Origin: Lachnoclostridium sp. An14
GTDB lineage: Bacteria > Bacillota > Clostridia > Lachnospirales > Lachnospiraceae
DNA length: 64,000 nt
Direction: 5' to 3'
Assembly: GCF_002160755.1 (NCBI RefSeq)
Contig: NZ_NFLE01000002.1
Location: forward strand, 1-64,000
Position 1 is the first letter of the stretch; each line of letters begins with the position of its first letter. Both the position numbers and the translations under genes were made by a program. This document shows, piece by piece, positions 25,132-34,829 of the stretch. The notes below the pieces were generated by a model that saw only the letters and a list, made by a program, of their open reading frames with translations, did not search any database and was not told the origin of the DNA.

Positions 25132-26841
25132 GTGGCCAGTAACCAGAGCGCCCGCCTGGAGCGCAAAAAATTCTTTTCAGACCCCATTCTGATCAGCATG
25201 ATCGTCGTGCTGCTCATCTTCCTGGCGCTGTTCATCCTCTACCCGCTTTTAATGCTTTTGGTGGACAGCTTTTATACGGAAGGGACGTTCACTCTGGACG
25301 TATTCAAGCGGGTCTTAAGTCTGGAACGGTTCCAGACCGCGTTTAAAAACACCCTGGTCTTAGGGTTCATCACCGGACTGGCCTCCACGGCCATCGGACT
25401 GCTGTTCGCCTACGTGGAGGTTTATGTAAAGCTTAAGACAAAGATCCTGGAGAAACTGTTCGCCGTGGTTTCCATGCTGCCGGTGGTTTCCCCGCCCTTT
25501 GTGCTGTCCCTGTCCATGATCATGCTCTTTGGACGAAGCGGAATCATCACCCGCTCCCTTTTAGGGATCTACGACTCCAACGTCTACGGCTTAAAGGGTA
25601 TCGCCATCGTGCAGACCCTGACCTTTTTCCCGGTGTGCTACCTGATGTTAAAGGGACTTTTAAAGAACATTGACCCCTCTCTGGAGGAGGCCACCAGGGA
25701 TATGGGAGCCACCCGCTGGAAGGTGTTCACCAGCGTGACCTTCCCCCTGCTGCTGCCGGGCCTTGGAAACGCCTTTTTGGTGACCTTCATCGAGTCCGTG
25801 GCGGATTTTGCCAACCCCATGCTCATCGGCGGCTCCTACGACACCTTGGCCACCACCATCTATCTGCAGGTGACGGGTGCCTACGACTCCACCGGCGCGG
25901 CGGCCATGTCCGTGGTGCTGCTGTCCTTAACCATGGTGCTGTTTTTGATCCAGAAGTATTACCTGGAGAAAAAGACGGCGGCTACCCTGACGGGAAAAGC
26001 CTCCCGGATGCGGATGCTCATTGAGGATAAGAGCGTAACCATCCCCCTCACCATCATTTGCGCCCTGGTGGCGGCTTACGTGGTGCTCATGTACATCATG
26101 GTGCCCTTCGGCGCCCTGTTCACCCTCTGGGGCCGGGACTACAGCCTGAGCTTAAAGTGGTTCCAGTATATGTTTAAAACCAGCGGCTTAAAGGCCTTTA
26201 AGGACTCCTTCGTGCTGTCCCTCATCGCCGCTCCCCTGACGGCGTTTCTGTCCATGGTCATCTCCTATCTGGTGGTGAAGAAACGGTTTAAGGGCAGAAG
26301 TTTCATCGAGTTCGTGTCCATGCTGGCCATGGCCGTTCCCGGCACCGTTTTAGGTATCGGCTACATCCGCGGCTACGCCAACGGCCTGTTCCGCAGCGGC
26401 ATTATGAGCGGCCTCTACGGGACGGGACTGATTCTGATTATCGTGTTTATCGTGCGAAGCCTTCCCACGGGAACGAGAAGCGGCATTTCCGCCCTGCGGC
26501 AGATCGACAAATCCATCGAGGAATCCGCCTACGACATGGGCGCTAACTCCGCCCGCGTGTTCATGACCGTGACCCTGCCCCTGATCAAGGACTCCTTCTT
26601 CAGCGGCCTGGTAACCGCCTTTGTGCGCAGCATCACGGCCATCTCGGCCATCATCCTTCTGGTGACGCCGGACTTCCTGCTCATCACCTGCCAGATCAAC
26701 GAGCAGGCGGAAAAGGGCAACTACGGCGTGGCCTGCGCCTACGCCACGGTGCTGATCCTGATTACCTACGGCGCCGTGCTCATCATGAACCTGTTCATCG
26801 GGCGTTTCGGAACCAGCCGGAAGATCCGCAGCGCGGAATAA
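25132..26841 (+). CDS. ABC transporter double-length permease (AfuB/FbpB-type)
   Basis: The 569-residue protein has about 12 membrane spans in two homologous halves. Each half carries an EAA loop that contacts the ATPase: EEATRDMGATRWKVF near residue 185 and EESAYDMGANSARVF near residue 464. Fused BPD_transp_1 domains of this type serve iron(III) and hexose-phosphate importers (FbpB, AfuB). The start is a GTG at 25132 after AAAGGGGG. It is followed after 52 bases by the ATPase gene. Confidence 0.93.
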   Translation: MASNQSARLERKKFFSDPILISMIVVLLIFLALFILYPLLMLLVDSFYTEGTFTLDVFKRVLSLERFQTAFKNTLVLGFITGLASTAIGLLFAYVEVYVKLKTKILEKLFAVVSMLPVVSPPFVLSLSMIMLFGRSGIITRSLLGIYDSNVYGLKGIAIVQTLTFFPVCYLMLKGLLKNIDPSLEEATRDMGATRWKVFTSVTFPLLLPGLGNAFLVTFIESVADFANPMLIGGSYDTLATTIYLQVTGAYDSTGAAAMSVVLLSLTMVLFLIQKYYLEKKTAATLTGKASRMRMLIEDKSVTIPLTIICALVAAYVVLMYIMVPFGALFTLWGRDYSLSLKWFQYMFKTSGLKAFKDSFVLSLIAAPLTAFLSMVISYLVVKKRFKGRSFIEFVSMLAMAVPGTVLGIGYIRGYANGLFRSGIMSGLYGTGLILIIVFIVRSLPTGTRSGISALRQIDKSIEESAYDMGANSARVFMTVTLPLIKDSFFSGLVTAFVRSITAISAIILLVTPDFLLITCQINEQAEKGNYGVACAYATVLILITYGAVLIMNLFIGRFGTSRKIRSAE

Positions 26842-26893
26842 AGGGAAATGTGCAAGACTCCGGCATCTGCCGGGCAGAGAGGAGAAATTCAGA

Positions 26894-27970
26894 ATGGAAA
26901 AACAGAAAAAAGGCGTCCGTTTGGAGCATATATCGAAAATTTACAACGATCCCAAGACGGGGAAAGAGTTTTACGCGGTAAAGGACACCACCTTAAACAT
27001 TGAGCCGGGCACCTTCGTGACCCTGTTAGGCCCCTCCGGCTGCGGAAAGACCACCACCCTGCGCATGATCGCCGGCTTTGAAAGCCCGGACGAGGGAGAA
27101 ATCTACTTAGGGGACGAGGCCATCAACGGCCTGACGCCAAACAAGAGGGATACGGCCATGGTATTCCAGAGCTACGCCCTTCTCCCCCACTACAACGTGT
27201 TTGACAACGTGGCCTACGGCTTAAAGATCCGCAAGCTCCCCAAGGAGGAAATCCATGAGCGGGTGATGAATATGCTGAAACTGGTGGAGATGGAGGGAAT
27301 GGAATCCCGCATGACCAACCAGCTCTCCGGCGGCCAGCAACAGCGCGTGGCCTTAGCCAGAGCCCTGGTGATCGAGCCCAGCGTCCTGCTCTTTGACGAG
27401 CCTTTGAGCAACCTGGACGCGAAACTGCGAATCACCATGAGAACGGAGATCCGCAAAATCCAGCAGAAGGTGGGCATCACCGCCATCTACGTGACTCACG
27501 ACCAGTCGGAGGCCATGAGCATTTCCGACAAAATCATCATCATGAGCAAGGGACAGGTGGAACAGATCGGAACCCCCAGGGAGATCTACTACCACCCCGC
27601 CTCCAAGTTCGTAGCCGACTTTATCGGCGAGGCCAACTTCCTGGACGCCAAGGTAAAATCCGTCTCCGGGGACAAGGCCTTAATCCAGATCACCGGCAAG
27701 GAGCTGGAGGTCAACAACTTCGCCGGTGCCAAGGCCGGAGACACCGCCACCCTGGTGATCCGTCCGGAGGGCGCAAGCCTTGCGGAAAGCGGCGTTTTGG
27801 AGGTGACCGTCACCCTCTCCACCTTTATGGGCTCCTATCAGTACTATGAGGCCATGCTGGGAGACACGGAGATTCAGATTACCGATTACAATCCTATCAA
27901 CCGCAGAATCTACGAGGCCGGTGAGAAGGCTTACCTGGATTTTGATCCCAGAGGGGTTTACATTCTGTAA
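26894..27970 (+). CDS. ABC transporter ATP-binding protein (AfuC/FbpC/PotA-type)
   Basis: A 358-residue ATPase with Walker A GPSGCGKTT (about 46-54), Q-loop MVFQSYALLPH, signature LSGGQQQRVALARAL, Walker B VLLFDEPLSNLDAKL and switch His in YVTHDQSEAMS. Residues about 240-358 form a TOBE-type regulatory domain, which in this family can gate transport. It energises the double permease encoded just upstream. AGAGGAG precedes the ATG. Confidence 0.95.
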   Translation: MEKQKKGVRLEHISKIYNDPKTGKEFYAVKDTTLNIEPGTFVTLLGPSGCGKTTTLRMIAGFESPDEGEIYLGDEAINGLTPNKRDTAMVFQSYALLPHYNVFDNVAYGLKIRKLPKEEIHERVMNMLKLVEMEGMESRMTNQLSGGQQQRVALARALVIEPSVLLFDEPLSNLDAKLRITMRTEIRKIQQKVGITAIYVTHDQSEAMSISDKIIIMSKGQVEQIGTPREIYYHPASKFVADFIGEANFLDAKVKSVSGDKALIQITGKELEVNNFAGAKAGDTATLVIRPEGASLAESGVLEVTVTLSTFMGSYQYYEAMLGDTEIQITDYNPINRRIYEAGEKAYLDFDPRGVYIL

Positions 27971-28059
27971 AGCGGCTGGTAAAATCACCCATAGAGCGGC
28001 ACGGGCTGGGACTTGCCCGCGCCTGCCAAATACTGGAAGATGACAGGGGGTGAGGACAG

Positions 28060-29133
28060 ATGACCACAGGCAGAGGACGGGGGACATCCCGGTTTTTGCA
28101 GGTTTTTTTGACGGCGGCGGTTTTGGGCGCCGCGGCGGCTGGAGTTTCCGGCTGCGGCAGCGGGAAACAGGAGCTGGCCGTCAGGGAAACCGTTCTCCCG
28201 GAGCGGGAGCTGGTGGTCTACTGTCCTCACCCCCAGGATTTTATAGACCCCATCGTGTCGGAATTTGAGGCCCAGACAGGGATTTCAGTCCTTGTCTGTT
28301 CCGGAGGCACAGGGGAGCTTTTGGATCAGGTCGCCCAGGGCCAGGAGCCTCTCTGCGACATCTTCTGGGGCGGCTCCCTCTCCATCACCTCCCCCAGGCG
28401 GGACCTGTTTGCCCCCTATACCAGCGCCAACGAGGGCCTGGTGCGGGAGGAATTTCAAAACCGGGAGGGAAACATGACCCGGTTTACGGACGTCCCCAGC
28501 GTCATCATGGTCAATACCAACCTGACGGAAGATATTCCCGTAAAAGGCTATGAGGATCTGCTGAATCCAAAGCTGAAGGGACGGATTGCCATGTGCGACC
28601 CGTCCGCCTCCTCCTCCGCCTGGGAGCACCTGATCAATATGCTCTACGCCATGGGGGACGGGGATCCGGAGCAGGGCTGGGACTATGTGGAACGGTTCTG
28701 TGAAAATCTGGACGGAACCCTTTTGGAGCGTTCCTCCCAGGTCTACGAGGGCGTGGCCAGTGGACAATATGCCGTGGGGCTGACCTTCGAGGAAGGGGGC
28801 GCCCGGTACGTGAAGACCGGCGGCCCGGTGCGTCTGGTCTACATGGAGGAGGGCGTGCTCTCCACCCCGGACGTGGTCTGCGTCGCCAAAAATGCCCCTC
28901 ATCCGGAGGAGGCAGGAACCTTTGTGGACTTCGTCACCGGCTGGGACGCCCAGTCCATTATTGCCGGCACCTTAAACCGCCGCTCCGTCCGGACAGATGT
29001 GGACGAGCCGGAGGGACTGCCGGACAAAAGCAGCTTTCCTTCCATCGAGAGCAGCCTGGAGCTGGTAACCGGGCGCAGGGAGGAGTGGCTGGAACGGTTT
29101 GCCGAAATTTATGAAAAGGAGCTTTCAGAATGA
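28060..29133 (+). CDS. Sensory binding lipoprotein of a three-component system (HptA/PgtC-like)
   Basis: The 357-residue protein has a lipoprotein signal (GVSGCGSG) and a second iron(III)/phosphosugar-type binding fold (ERELVVYCPHPQDFIDPIVSEF; CDIFWGGSLS; VIMVNTNLT; GRIAMCDPSASSSAW). It is about as large as the transporter's own binding protein but differs in sequence, and its stop codon overlaps the kinase start by 4 bases. This matches HptA-HptS-HptR of staphylococci and PgtC-PgtB-PgtA of Salmonella, in which a binding protein presents a phosphorylated sugar or phosphoglycerate to the kinase. So a sensing role rather than transport is likely (inference). Confidence 0.82.
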   Translation: MTTGRGRGTSRFLQVFLTAAVLGAAAAGVSGCGSGKQELAVRETVLPERELVVYCPHPQDFIDPIVSEFEAQTGISVLVCSGGTGELLDQVAQGQEPLCDIFWGGSLSITSPRRDLFAPYTSANEGLVREEFQNREGNMTRFTDVPSVIMVNTNLTEDIPVKGYEDLLNPKLKGRIAMCDPSASSSAWEHLINMLYAMGDGDPEQGWDYVERFCENLDGTLLERSSQVYEGVASGQYAVGLTFEEGGARYVKTGGPVRLVYMEEGVLSTPDVVCVAKNAPHPEEAGTFVDFVTGWDAQSIIAGTLNRRSVRTDVDEPEGLPDKSSFPSIESSLELVTGRREEWLERFAEIYEKELSE

Positions 29134-30830
29134 AGAAGGAGCAGTATTTCAGAGAGGAGCTGCAGCGGCTTTTCATGGGGCTTGCCATCGTACCGGCAGT
29201 GTCCATCACCCTGATCTGCTGTTTCATATTTATGGGGCTTTTGCTAAAGAGCCGCTGGGAAGAAAACACCGGGCAGCGGGATTACATAACAGAGGTGCTG
29301 GAACAGACGATGGCCGCCTGCAGCCGGGAGCTGGAGCGTCTGGAGACGTTTCCCGGACTCTTTGACGGGGAGCCGGACCCTGCCGGCAGATCGGAGATTT
29401 TTGAGGAACTTTACAGAGCCACCAACGGTCTCGGCTACGAGGCCGATTTTTACATCCTGGACGCTAACCGGCAGGTGATCCTCTCTGACCAGGCCGCCGT
29501 TCCCAGCGCCTTAAAGGTGGCGCCCGGAGTGTCCTGGGGGATTTTCGCGGCCATGGAGGAAACGCCGGGGCAGACGGTGCTGCGGCTCCTGGACGGCTAT
29601 AAGCAGGAGGGAGCCATGCTGGCCCTGGGACGGGCGGTGTCCCAGGGGGATCAGCTTTTGGGCTATCTTATCTTCACCCTGGATCACACGGCCATGCAGC
29701 CGCTGCTGGAGCGGTCCGCTGCCCAGGCAGTGGTCACTGATCCCTACGGCTGGGCCTACCTCTGCGGCAATTCCAGCTTTCTCACGGACAGCCATCAGCT
29801 CTCTAAGGACATCCGCGGCGGGGACACCTGGCTCTCCTACCACCGCCACCTCTATCTTCTCTCCGCCCGCCCCGCCTGCGGGGGACAGCTTTTCGTCTAC
29901 GTGCTGTCGGACGTTCACAACATCGTGATCTCCCTGGCCCTAAACGCCGCCTTGGTGATCACGGCCCTGTTTATCATGACCATCTGGGTCTTTGTGACCA
30001 CCAGGAAGGTGACGGAGAAAAAGACGGCGGACTTTTACCGGATCCTGGAGGTGATGGACCAGGGCCGGCAGGGAAACTTAGACTGCCGCGTCCAGGTGGA
30101 CAGCAACAATGAGTTTAAGACCATCGCCGACGCCTACAACGGTATGATCGGCAGCCTGCGGCAGCAGATGGAGAATAACAGCCGTATGGCAGAGCTGGTG
30201 GCCCTCTCCCAGAACCGGCAGCTGGAGTCCCAGTTCAACCCCCATTTCCTCTACAACACCCTGGAAAACATCCGGTATATGTGCCGCATCGAGCCGGAGA
30301 CGGCCTCCCGGATGATCTTCTGCCTGTCCGGCCTTCTCCGCTACAGCCTGGACAGCAGCCGGACGGAGGTAACCCTGCGGGAGGATCTGGACCATTTAAA
30401 CAACTATCTGACCATTTTAACATACCGGTTCGGCACCCGCTTAACCTGCACCGTGGACGTGGAGGAATCCACCCTGGACTGCCGGATCCCCAAGCTGGTG
30501 CTCCAGCCCATGATTGAAAATTCCGTCAAATACGGATTTGGAAACGGGGACCGCCTGACGGTGGAGCTGAAGGCCTACATCCACGAGGGACATCTGGTGA
30601 TGATCTGCCGGGACGACGGGGCGGGAATGACCCCGGCGGCCTTAAGCGAACTGGGACGGCTTTTGGAACAGAAGGAGCCCCCCGGCCGCCACTCCGGCCT
30701 TTACAACATCCACCGCAGGATCCAGCTTTTATACGGACATCTCTACGGAGTGGAGATCCGCAGCACCGAGGGCCACGGCACGACGCTGATCGTAAACCTG
30801 CCGGTCCGCAGAGAGGAGAGCTTATGCTGA
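29130..30830 (+). CDS. Sensor histidine kinase of the YesM/LytS-like class (HptS/PgtB-like)
   Basis: The 566-residue protein has TM1 at about 16-38, an extracellular region of about 220 residues, TM2 at about 264-289, a HAMP-like linker, and a HisKA_internal domain with His372 in ESQFNPHFLYNTLENIRY. The HATPase domain follows with N box ENSVKYGFG, G1 CRDDGAGM and GLYNIHRRIQLLYG. The large outer region is suited to docking the lipoprotein encoded just upstream. It overlaps that gene by 4 bases and the response regulator by 7 bases, so the three are translated together. Confidence 0.92.
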   Translation: MKKEQYFREELQRLFMGLAIVPAVSITLICCFIFMGLLLKSRWEENTGQRDYITEVLEQTMAACSRELERLETFPGLFDGEPDPAGRSEIFEELYRATNGLGYEADFYILDANRQVILSDQAAVPSALKVAPGVSWGIFAAMEETPGQTVLRLLDGYKQEGAMLALGRAVSQGDQLLGYLIFTLDHTAMQPLLERSAAQAVVTDPYGWAYLCGNSSFLTDSHQLSKDIRGGDTWLSYHRHLYLLSARPACGGQLFVYVLSDVHNIVISLALNAALVITALFIMTIWVFVTTRKVTEKKTADFYRILEVMDQGRQGNLDCRVQVDSNNEFKTIADAYNGMIGSLRQQMENNSRMAELVALSQNRQLESQFNPHFLYNTLENIRYMCRIEPETASRMIFCLSGLLRYSLDSSRTEVTLREDLDHLNNYLTILTYRFGTRLTCTVDVEESTLDCRIPKLVLQPMIENSVKYGFGNGDRLTVELKAYIHEGHLVMICRDDGAGMTPAALSELGRLLEQKEPPGRHSGLYNIHRRIQLLYGHLYGVEIRSTEGHGTTLIVNLPVRREESLC

Positions 30831-31603
30831 GAATACTGATCGCTGAAGATGAAGACATTATCCGAAAGGGGTTAGTCTACACTGTGGACTGGCTCTCCAT
30901 GGACTGCGTGGTGGTGGCGGAGGCTGCCAACGGGCGGGAGGGGCTGGAAAAAATCCTGGAATACCGGCCGGACGTGGTCATCGCCGACATCTGTATGCCT
31001 TATCTGGACGGGATTGAGATGATCCGCCAGGCGTCGGAATCGGTGAAATTCGTCAGCATCCTTCTCACCAGCTACGCGGAATTTGACTACGCCCGCCGGG
31101 CCATTGACGCCAGGGTGCGGGAATACCTGTTAAAACCGGTGGACGAGGAAAAGCTGGCGCAGCTCATGGAAAAAATCGCCGGGGAAATCGCCGCCGGCCG
31201 CCAGGCGGAGCACAGGAAAAGCCAGACGGAGCCGGAGGGCGTTCTCTTAAACCTGGAGGATTACATGGATCTGGACCGGTCGGAAAACGGCTACGTCTCC
31301 CAGGCCCTGGAGCGGATCCGCACCGGGTACGCCGGGAAACTGAGCGTGGAATCCATTTCCGAGGAGCTGGGGGTGAGCGCCAGCTATTTAAGCCGGAAAT
31401 TTAAGGAGGTCACCGGGCAGACCTTCCTGGATTTTCTCAACCGCTACCGGGTGCAGCAGGCGGCGGCCCTGTTAGGCACGGGAAAATACAGGATTAGCGA
31501 GATCTCCGAGGCCACCGGCTTTTCTGACTATAAGCATTTCTGCGCGGTGTTTAAAAAGTATACGTCGAAATCGCCTACGAAGTTTTTGAAGGGGATGGGA
31601 TGA
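30824..31603 (+). CDS. AraC-type response regulator (YesN/HptR-like)
   Basis: The 259-residue regulator has receiver residues about 3-120 with the acidic pair ED at 8-9, phospho-acceptor Asp in VVIADICMPYLDG (about 54) and Lys in LLKPVDEEKL. Two AraC helix-turn-helix units occupy about 160-257 (ISEELGVSASYLSRKFKEVTG and ISEISEATGFSDYKHFCAVFKK would be the two helices; only parts are quoted as key motifs). It is the partner of the kinase upstream and probably controls the transporter operon at 23797. A strong terminator follows. Confidence 0.93.
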   Translation: MLRILIAEDEDIIRKGLVYTVDWLSMDCVVVAEAANGREGLEKILEYRPDVVIADICMPYLDGIEMIRQASESVKFVSILLTSYAEFDYARRAIDARVREYLLKPVDEEKLAQLMEKIAGEIAAGRQAEHRKSQTEPEGVLLNLEDYMDLDRSENGYVSQALERIRTGYAGKLSVESISEELGVSASYLSRKFKEVTGQTFLDFLNRYRVQQAAALLGTGKYRISEISEATGFSDYKHFCAVFKKYTSKSPTKFLKGMG

Positions 31604-31640
31604 GATTTTATAAAAGTTTCCATAGAGACGGACAGACAAA

Positions 31641-31674
31641 ACGGGCGGGCCAAAAAGGCCTGCCCGTCCTGTTT
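31641..31674 (+). terminator. Terminator after the three-component system
   Basis: ACGGGCGGGCC (31641-31651) pairs with GGCCTGCCCGT (31657-31667); CCTGTTT follows. It also separates this operon from the convergent cell-wall protein gene. Confidence 0.8.
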
Positions 31675-31725
31675 CCAAAGAATATTCAGAAAGGAAAGAA
31701 AGTTTCTATGATCGATTTCCCGTCT

Positions 31726-33201
31726 TTAATTTAAGGCATACACCTCCTCGTAGGAAATCCTGGGAAGGCGCTCGCCCTCTGTCACTTCTCCCAGGCGCTC
31801 CCTGTCGTCGTTGACGCGGTAGATGGTGCCGTCCTCGTATTCGTAGTAATACTCCCCGTCCACCCGGTAGGCCCGGTCGGAGGTCTGGACACGGCCGGCC
31901 TCGTTTACCAGATAGAGCTGGCCGTTTACCTCAAATACCTGGAAATCTTCGCCTTCCTCTGCCTGCACCAGCTTTCCCTGGTAGTAGAGGTAGCCGTTTC
32001 TCGTTCCCGTTTCTCCGCCGTTATTGTTGAAATAGAAGGTGGAGCGCTCGCCGTCCTCCTCGTAGACGTTGGGCTGACGGCCCGTTTTCATGGCGCCGTC
32101 AGAGTCGTCGGCTCCGAAGTAGGCGCTGACGATGGCGCCGTCCTCCTGGCGGAATCCGATGAGACCGCTTTTCATGCGGCCATACTCGTCAAAGAAGTAG
32201 CGGTGGCCGTTGATCCGGACGGTGGCGTCGGTGACGGTTTCCGCGCCGGTTTTTAAGTATTCCGGGGTGCCGCTGTTGTCAAAGTAGTACCAGGCTCCCT
32301 CGCCGCCGTCGTAGCGGTTTCCCCACTGGCTGGGCGTCATCTCGCTGGGAGTGGCCGGGCCGAAGGCAAAATCGTCATCCTCTGTATCCTCCGGGTCATC
32401 GTAGAGGTATCTCCAGCCTCTGGCCATCTGTCCCTCGTCCGGGCCGCCGAAGTATTTTAAGGTGCTGACTCCGGTGGCGTCCTCCGCCTCCCGCTCTCCC
32501 ACGCTCACCCAGCCGGTGGCCATGGCGCCGTTTTCATCGAAGTAATAGCGGTAGCCGTTGATCATGCGGTTGACGTAGGTTTCGCCGTCGTCTGCCCGCA
32601 GGGCGCGGCCGTTTTCCAGGAAGTAGAACCAGGTGCCGCCGCCGGTCATGATCCCGGCTACCTCACCATCCTCATGGCCGTCCTCCTCGTCGTAGTCCAG
32701 GCAGAGCCAGCCGGTTTTAACCGCTCCATCGCTCTCATCGCCCAGGTAATACAGATGATCGTCCTCGTCTGTCAGCCAGCCGTAGCTCATCCTTCCGTCG
32801 GAGTCAAAGTGGTAGCGCTGGCCGTTGATCACCCGCCAGCCGTCGGTGACGGCCCTGCCGTTGGCGTCTAGGTAAAACCAGCCGCCGTCAGAGCTGGGCG
32901 CGTCGTCGCCCTCGTCCGCCCACACCCAGCGGCTGCTGACGCGGGCTCCGTTTACATCCACGTAATAGGAGTCTTCCACCCACTGATCCCTGGCCATGAT
33001 GCCGTCGGAATCCAGGTAGAAATAGTAGTCGCCGGATTGTCTCCAGGCGTCTGTCACCCGGTATCCGCTGCTGTCGGTGTAGATCCAATCCGCTCCCGTC
33101 TGTTCCCAGGCCGCCAGGGAGGTCACAGCCGCCCCTGCCGATAATGCCGCGGCCACACCGAATATAGCCGCCGCCTTTGTTTTCCGTTTCATGATATTCA
33201 C
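31726..33201 (-). CDS. Secreted cell-wall-binding repeat protein
   Basis: The 491-residue protein has a signal peptide (about 1-30, MKRKTKAAAIFGVAAALSAG) and consists almost wholly of choline-binding-type repeats (W-Y..DS.G...TDAW, YYFLDSDGIMARDQW, RYYFDENGAMATGW and similar) spaced about 20-45 residues, with acidic inserts. No enzymatic domain is visible. It is encoded directly downstream of a kinase/regulator pair and behind three direct repeats that fit an OmpR-type regulator site. It is therefore likely the main output of that system, perhaps a wall-coat or stress protein. Function unproven. Confidence 0.82.
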   Translation of the reverse strand: MNIMKRKTKAAAIFGVAAALSAGAAVTSLAAWEQTGADWIYTDSSGYRVTDAWRQSGDYYFYLDSDGIMARDQWVEDSYYVDVNGARVSSRWVWADEGDDAPSSDGGWFYLDANGRAVTDGWRVINGQRYHFDSDGRMSYGWLTDEDDHLYYLGDESDGAVKTGWLCLDYDEEDGHEDGEVAGIMTGGGTWFYFLENGRALRADDGETYVNRMINGYRYYFDENGAMATGWVSVGEREAEDATGVSTLKYFGGPDEGQMARGWRYLYDDPEDTEDDDFAFGPATPSEMTPSQWGNRYDGGEGAWYYFDNSGTPEYLKTGAETVTDATVRINGHRYFFDEYGRMKSGLIGFRQEDGAIVSAYFGADDSDGAMKTGRQPNVYEEDGERSTFYFNNNGGETGTRNGYLYYQGKLVQAEEGEDFQVFEVNGQLYLVNEAGRVQTSDRAYRVDGEYYYEYEDGTIYRVNDDRERLGEVTEGERLPRISYEEVYALN

Positions 33202-33239
33202 TCCTTTTTGCTTGTTTTGTAATCTTCATTACAGAAATC

Positions 33240-33283
33240 AGTATAAAAAAGGAGGATAACAGGCAGATAACATTCTGATAAAC
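33240..33283 (-). promoter_or_regulatory. OmpR-type operator and promoter of the cell-wall protein
   Basis: On the plus strand GATAAC occurs at 33255-33260 and 33266-33271 and GATAAA at 33277-33282, each 11 bases apart, one helical turn. On the minus strand these are GTTATC direct repeats that cover the -35 position of a promoter with -10 TATACT (33245-33240). This is a typical response-regulator activation site; the regulator at 34830 is the obvious candidate. Confidence 0.65.
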
Positions 33284-33302
33284 TTTTTCTAAAGTCACCT
33301 TT

Positions 33303-34790
33303 CTATTTTCTTACAGCCTCCTTCGCCCCGCCTTCCATGGGAAGGGTCAGCACCACCGCCAGGCCCTTCCTGTTTTCGGCCCGCACCGTGCCGCCGTGGC
33401 CCTTTACAATCTCCATCACCACCGCCAGGCCGATGCCGCTTCCTTCCCCGGAGTGGGTTCTGGCCTCGTCGGTGCGGTAAAAATGGTCAAAGAGCCGTCC
33501 CAGGCTCTCCTCCGGCACGCCGGGGCCGTCGTCGGCGAAGGTAAGCTCCAGCTTGAGCCGCCGATTCCGGCTCTCTAGGGAAATGGTGACGGCGGAGGTT
33601 TCTTTCTCCCGGTAGCGGACCGTGTTGGCAAAGAGGTTGTCCATCACCCGTTTCCACTCGTTTCCGTCCAGCATGACGGGATAGCGCTTTTCCCGGAAAC
33701 GGAGGCGGACTGTGACATGGTCCCGCCGGAACTGTTCCCCGTTGCTCTCCACGTACTGCTCCAGAAAAGCACGCATATCCGCCGGTTCCAGCTGGTATTG
33801 GAAGGTCTCGTTTTCCAGGCGGTTGTAGACGGAAAGGCTTTCCACCAGCCGCTCCAGGTCCCCGGTGCGGGTCTGGATGGCTTTCAAATACCGCTCCCGC
33901 ATTTCCGGTGTGGCGGCAATTCCCTCCAAAAGTCCTTCCAGGTAGCCGCGGATGGAGGTGAGAGGCGTCCGCAGGTCGTGGGATACTCCGGTGATCAGCT
34001 CCCGCCGCCTTTTTTCAAACTCCTGCCGCTGCTTTACAGACTGTTTTAAATATCCCCGCATCTCGTTGAAATCCCGGCAGACCTCCCCGAACTCGTCTTG
34101 CTTGCCGTAGGCGATCCGGTGATCCAGGTTTCCGTTTCGGATCTCCCGGGCCCCGGCGCTCAGCTCCTTTAACGGCTCCAGCACGCTGCGGGAAATCCAG
34201 CGGGACAGGGCCAGGTTGGCCAGCTCCACCAGGCCGATGAACAAAAAGGCCAGAATCAGGAGGTATTTTAAAATGTACTCCCTTAAATAGGAACGGGAGG
34301 CCAGATCGGCACGGCCGTTGTTGACGGCGATGAGGGAGCAGACGTCCTCGTCCCGGTAGAAGGTATATTTGATCACCGTCAAGTCTCCCTCGCAGGCCGT
34401 CAGGGATTTGGCGGTGTAGAGGGCGTCCCCCACCACCTGCTCCGCCGCCTGGATGTCTTCCTCCGATATGGTGGTGTAAACCACCTCCCCGTTCATTTTT
34501 ATGCGGACGTAGTATCCCATGGCCGCCAGAGTTTCCTCCAGGTTGGTCATATCCCCGTTGGGCTCAAATTCCCGGCCGCCCCAGTCGTGGTCCCAGAGCT
34601 CCATTTTATAGGTGTAGATCAGGCTCTGGGCGGACTGGAGGCCGTTTTCATTGATATACATGGTCTCCAGGGTGTTCCAGTAGCTGCCCATGGAGGTTTT
34701 CATGATCAAAAAGACCCCCATCAGGGAGAGTACGATGGGGATCAGCACCATGAGCAGATTGGAGAGCTGTATTTTTCGTTTTAACGTCAT
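33303..34790 (-). CDS. Membrane sensor histidine kinase (HAMP, HisKA)
   Basis: The 495-residue protein has TM1 at about 8-30, an outer domain of about 140 residues, TM2 at about 170-192, HAMP at about 193-245 and HisKA with the acceptor His in GVSHDLRTPLTSIRGYLEG. HATPase_c follows with DNLFANTVRYRE, FADDGPGVPEE and GIGLAVVMEIV. The ATG at 34790 is preferred over 34799 because AGGCAGG then lies 10 bases upstream. It is paired with the OmpR-type regulator 39 bases upstream and followed by the cell-wall protein gene. Confidence 0.92.
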   Translation of the reverse strand: MTLKRKIQLSNLLMVLIPIVLSLMGVFLIMKTSMGSYWNTLETMYINENGLQSAQSLIYTYKMELWDHDWGGREFEPNGDMTNLEETLAAMGYYVRIKMNGEVVYTTISEEDIQAAEQVVGDALYTAKSLTACEGDLTVIKYTFYRDEDVCSLIAVNNGRADLASRSYLREYILKYLLILAFLFIGLVELANLALSRWISRSVLEPLKELSAGAREIRNGNLDHRIAYGKQDEFGEVCRDFNEMRGYLKQSVKQRQEFEKRRRELITGVSHDLRTPLTSIRGYLEGLLEGIAATPEMRERYLKAIQTRTGDLERLVESLSVYNRLENETFQYQLEPADMRAFLEQYVESNGEQFRRDHVTVRLRFREKRYPVMLDGNEWKRVMDNLFANTVRYREKETSAVTISLESRNRRLKLELTFADDGPGVPEESLGRLFDHFYRTDEARTHSGEGSGIGLAVVMEIVKGHGGTVRAENRKGLAVVLTLPMEGGAKEAVRK

Positions 34791-34829
34791 ATGGATCATA
34801 CCTGCCTTTTCCCTTTTTCCGCCAGCCCC

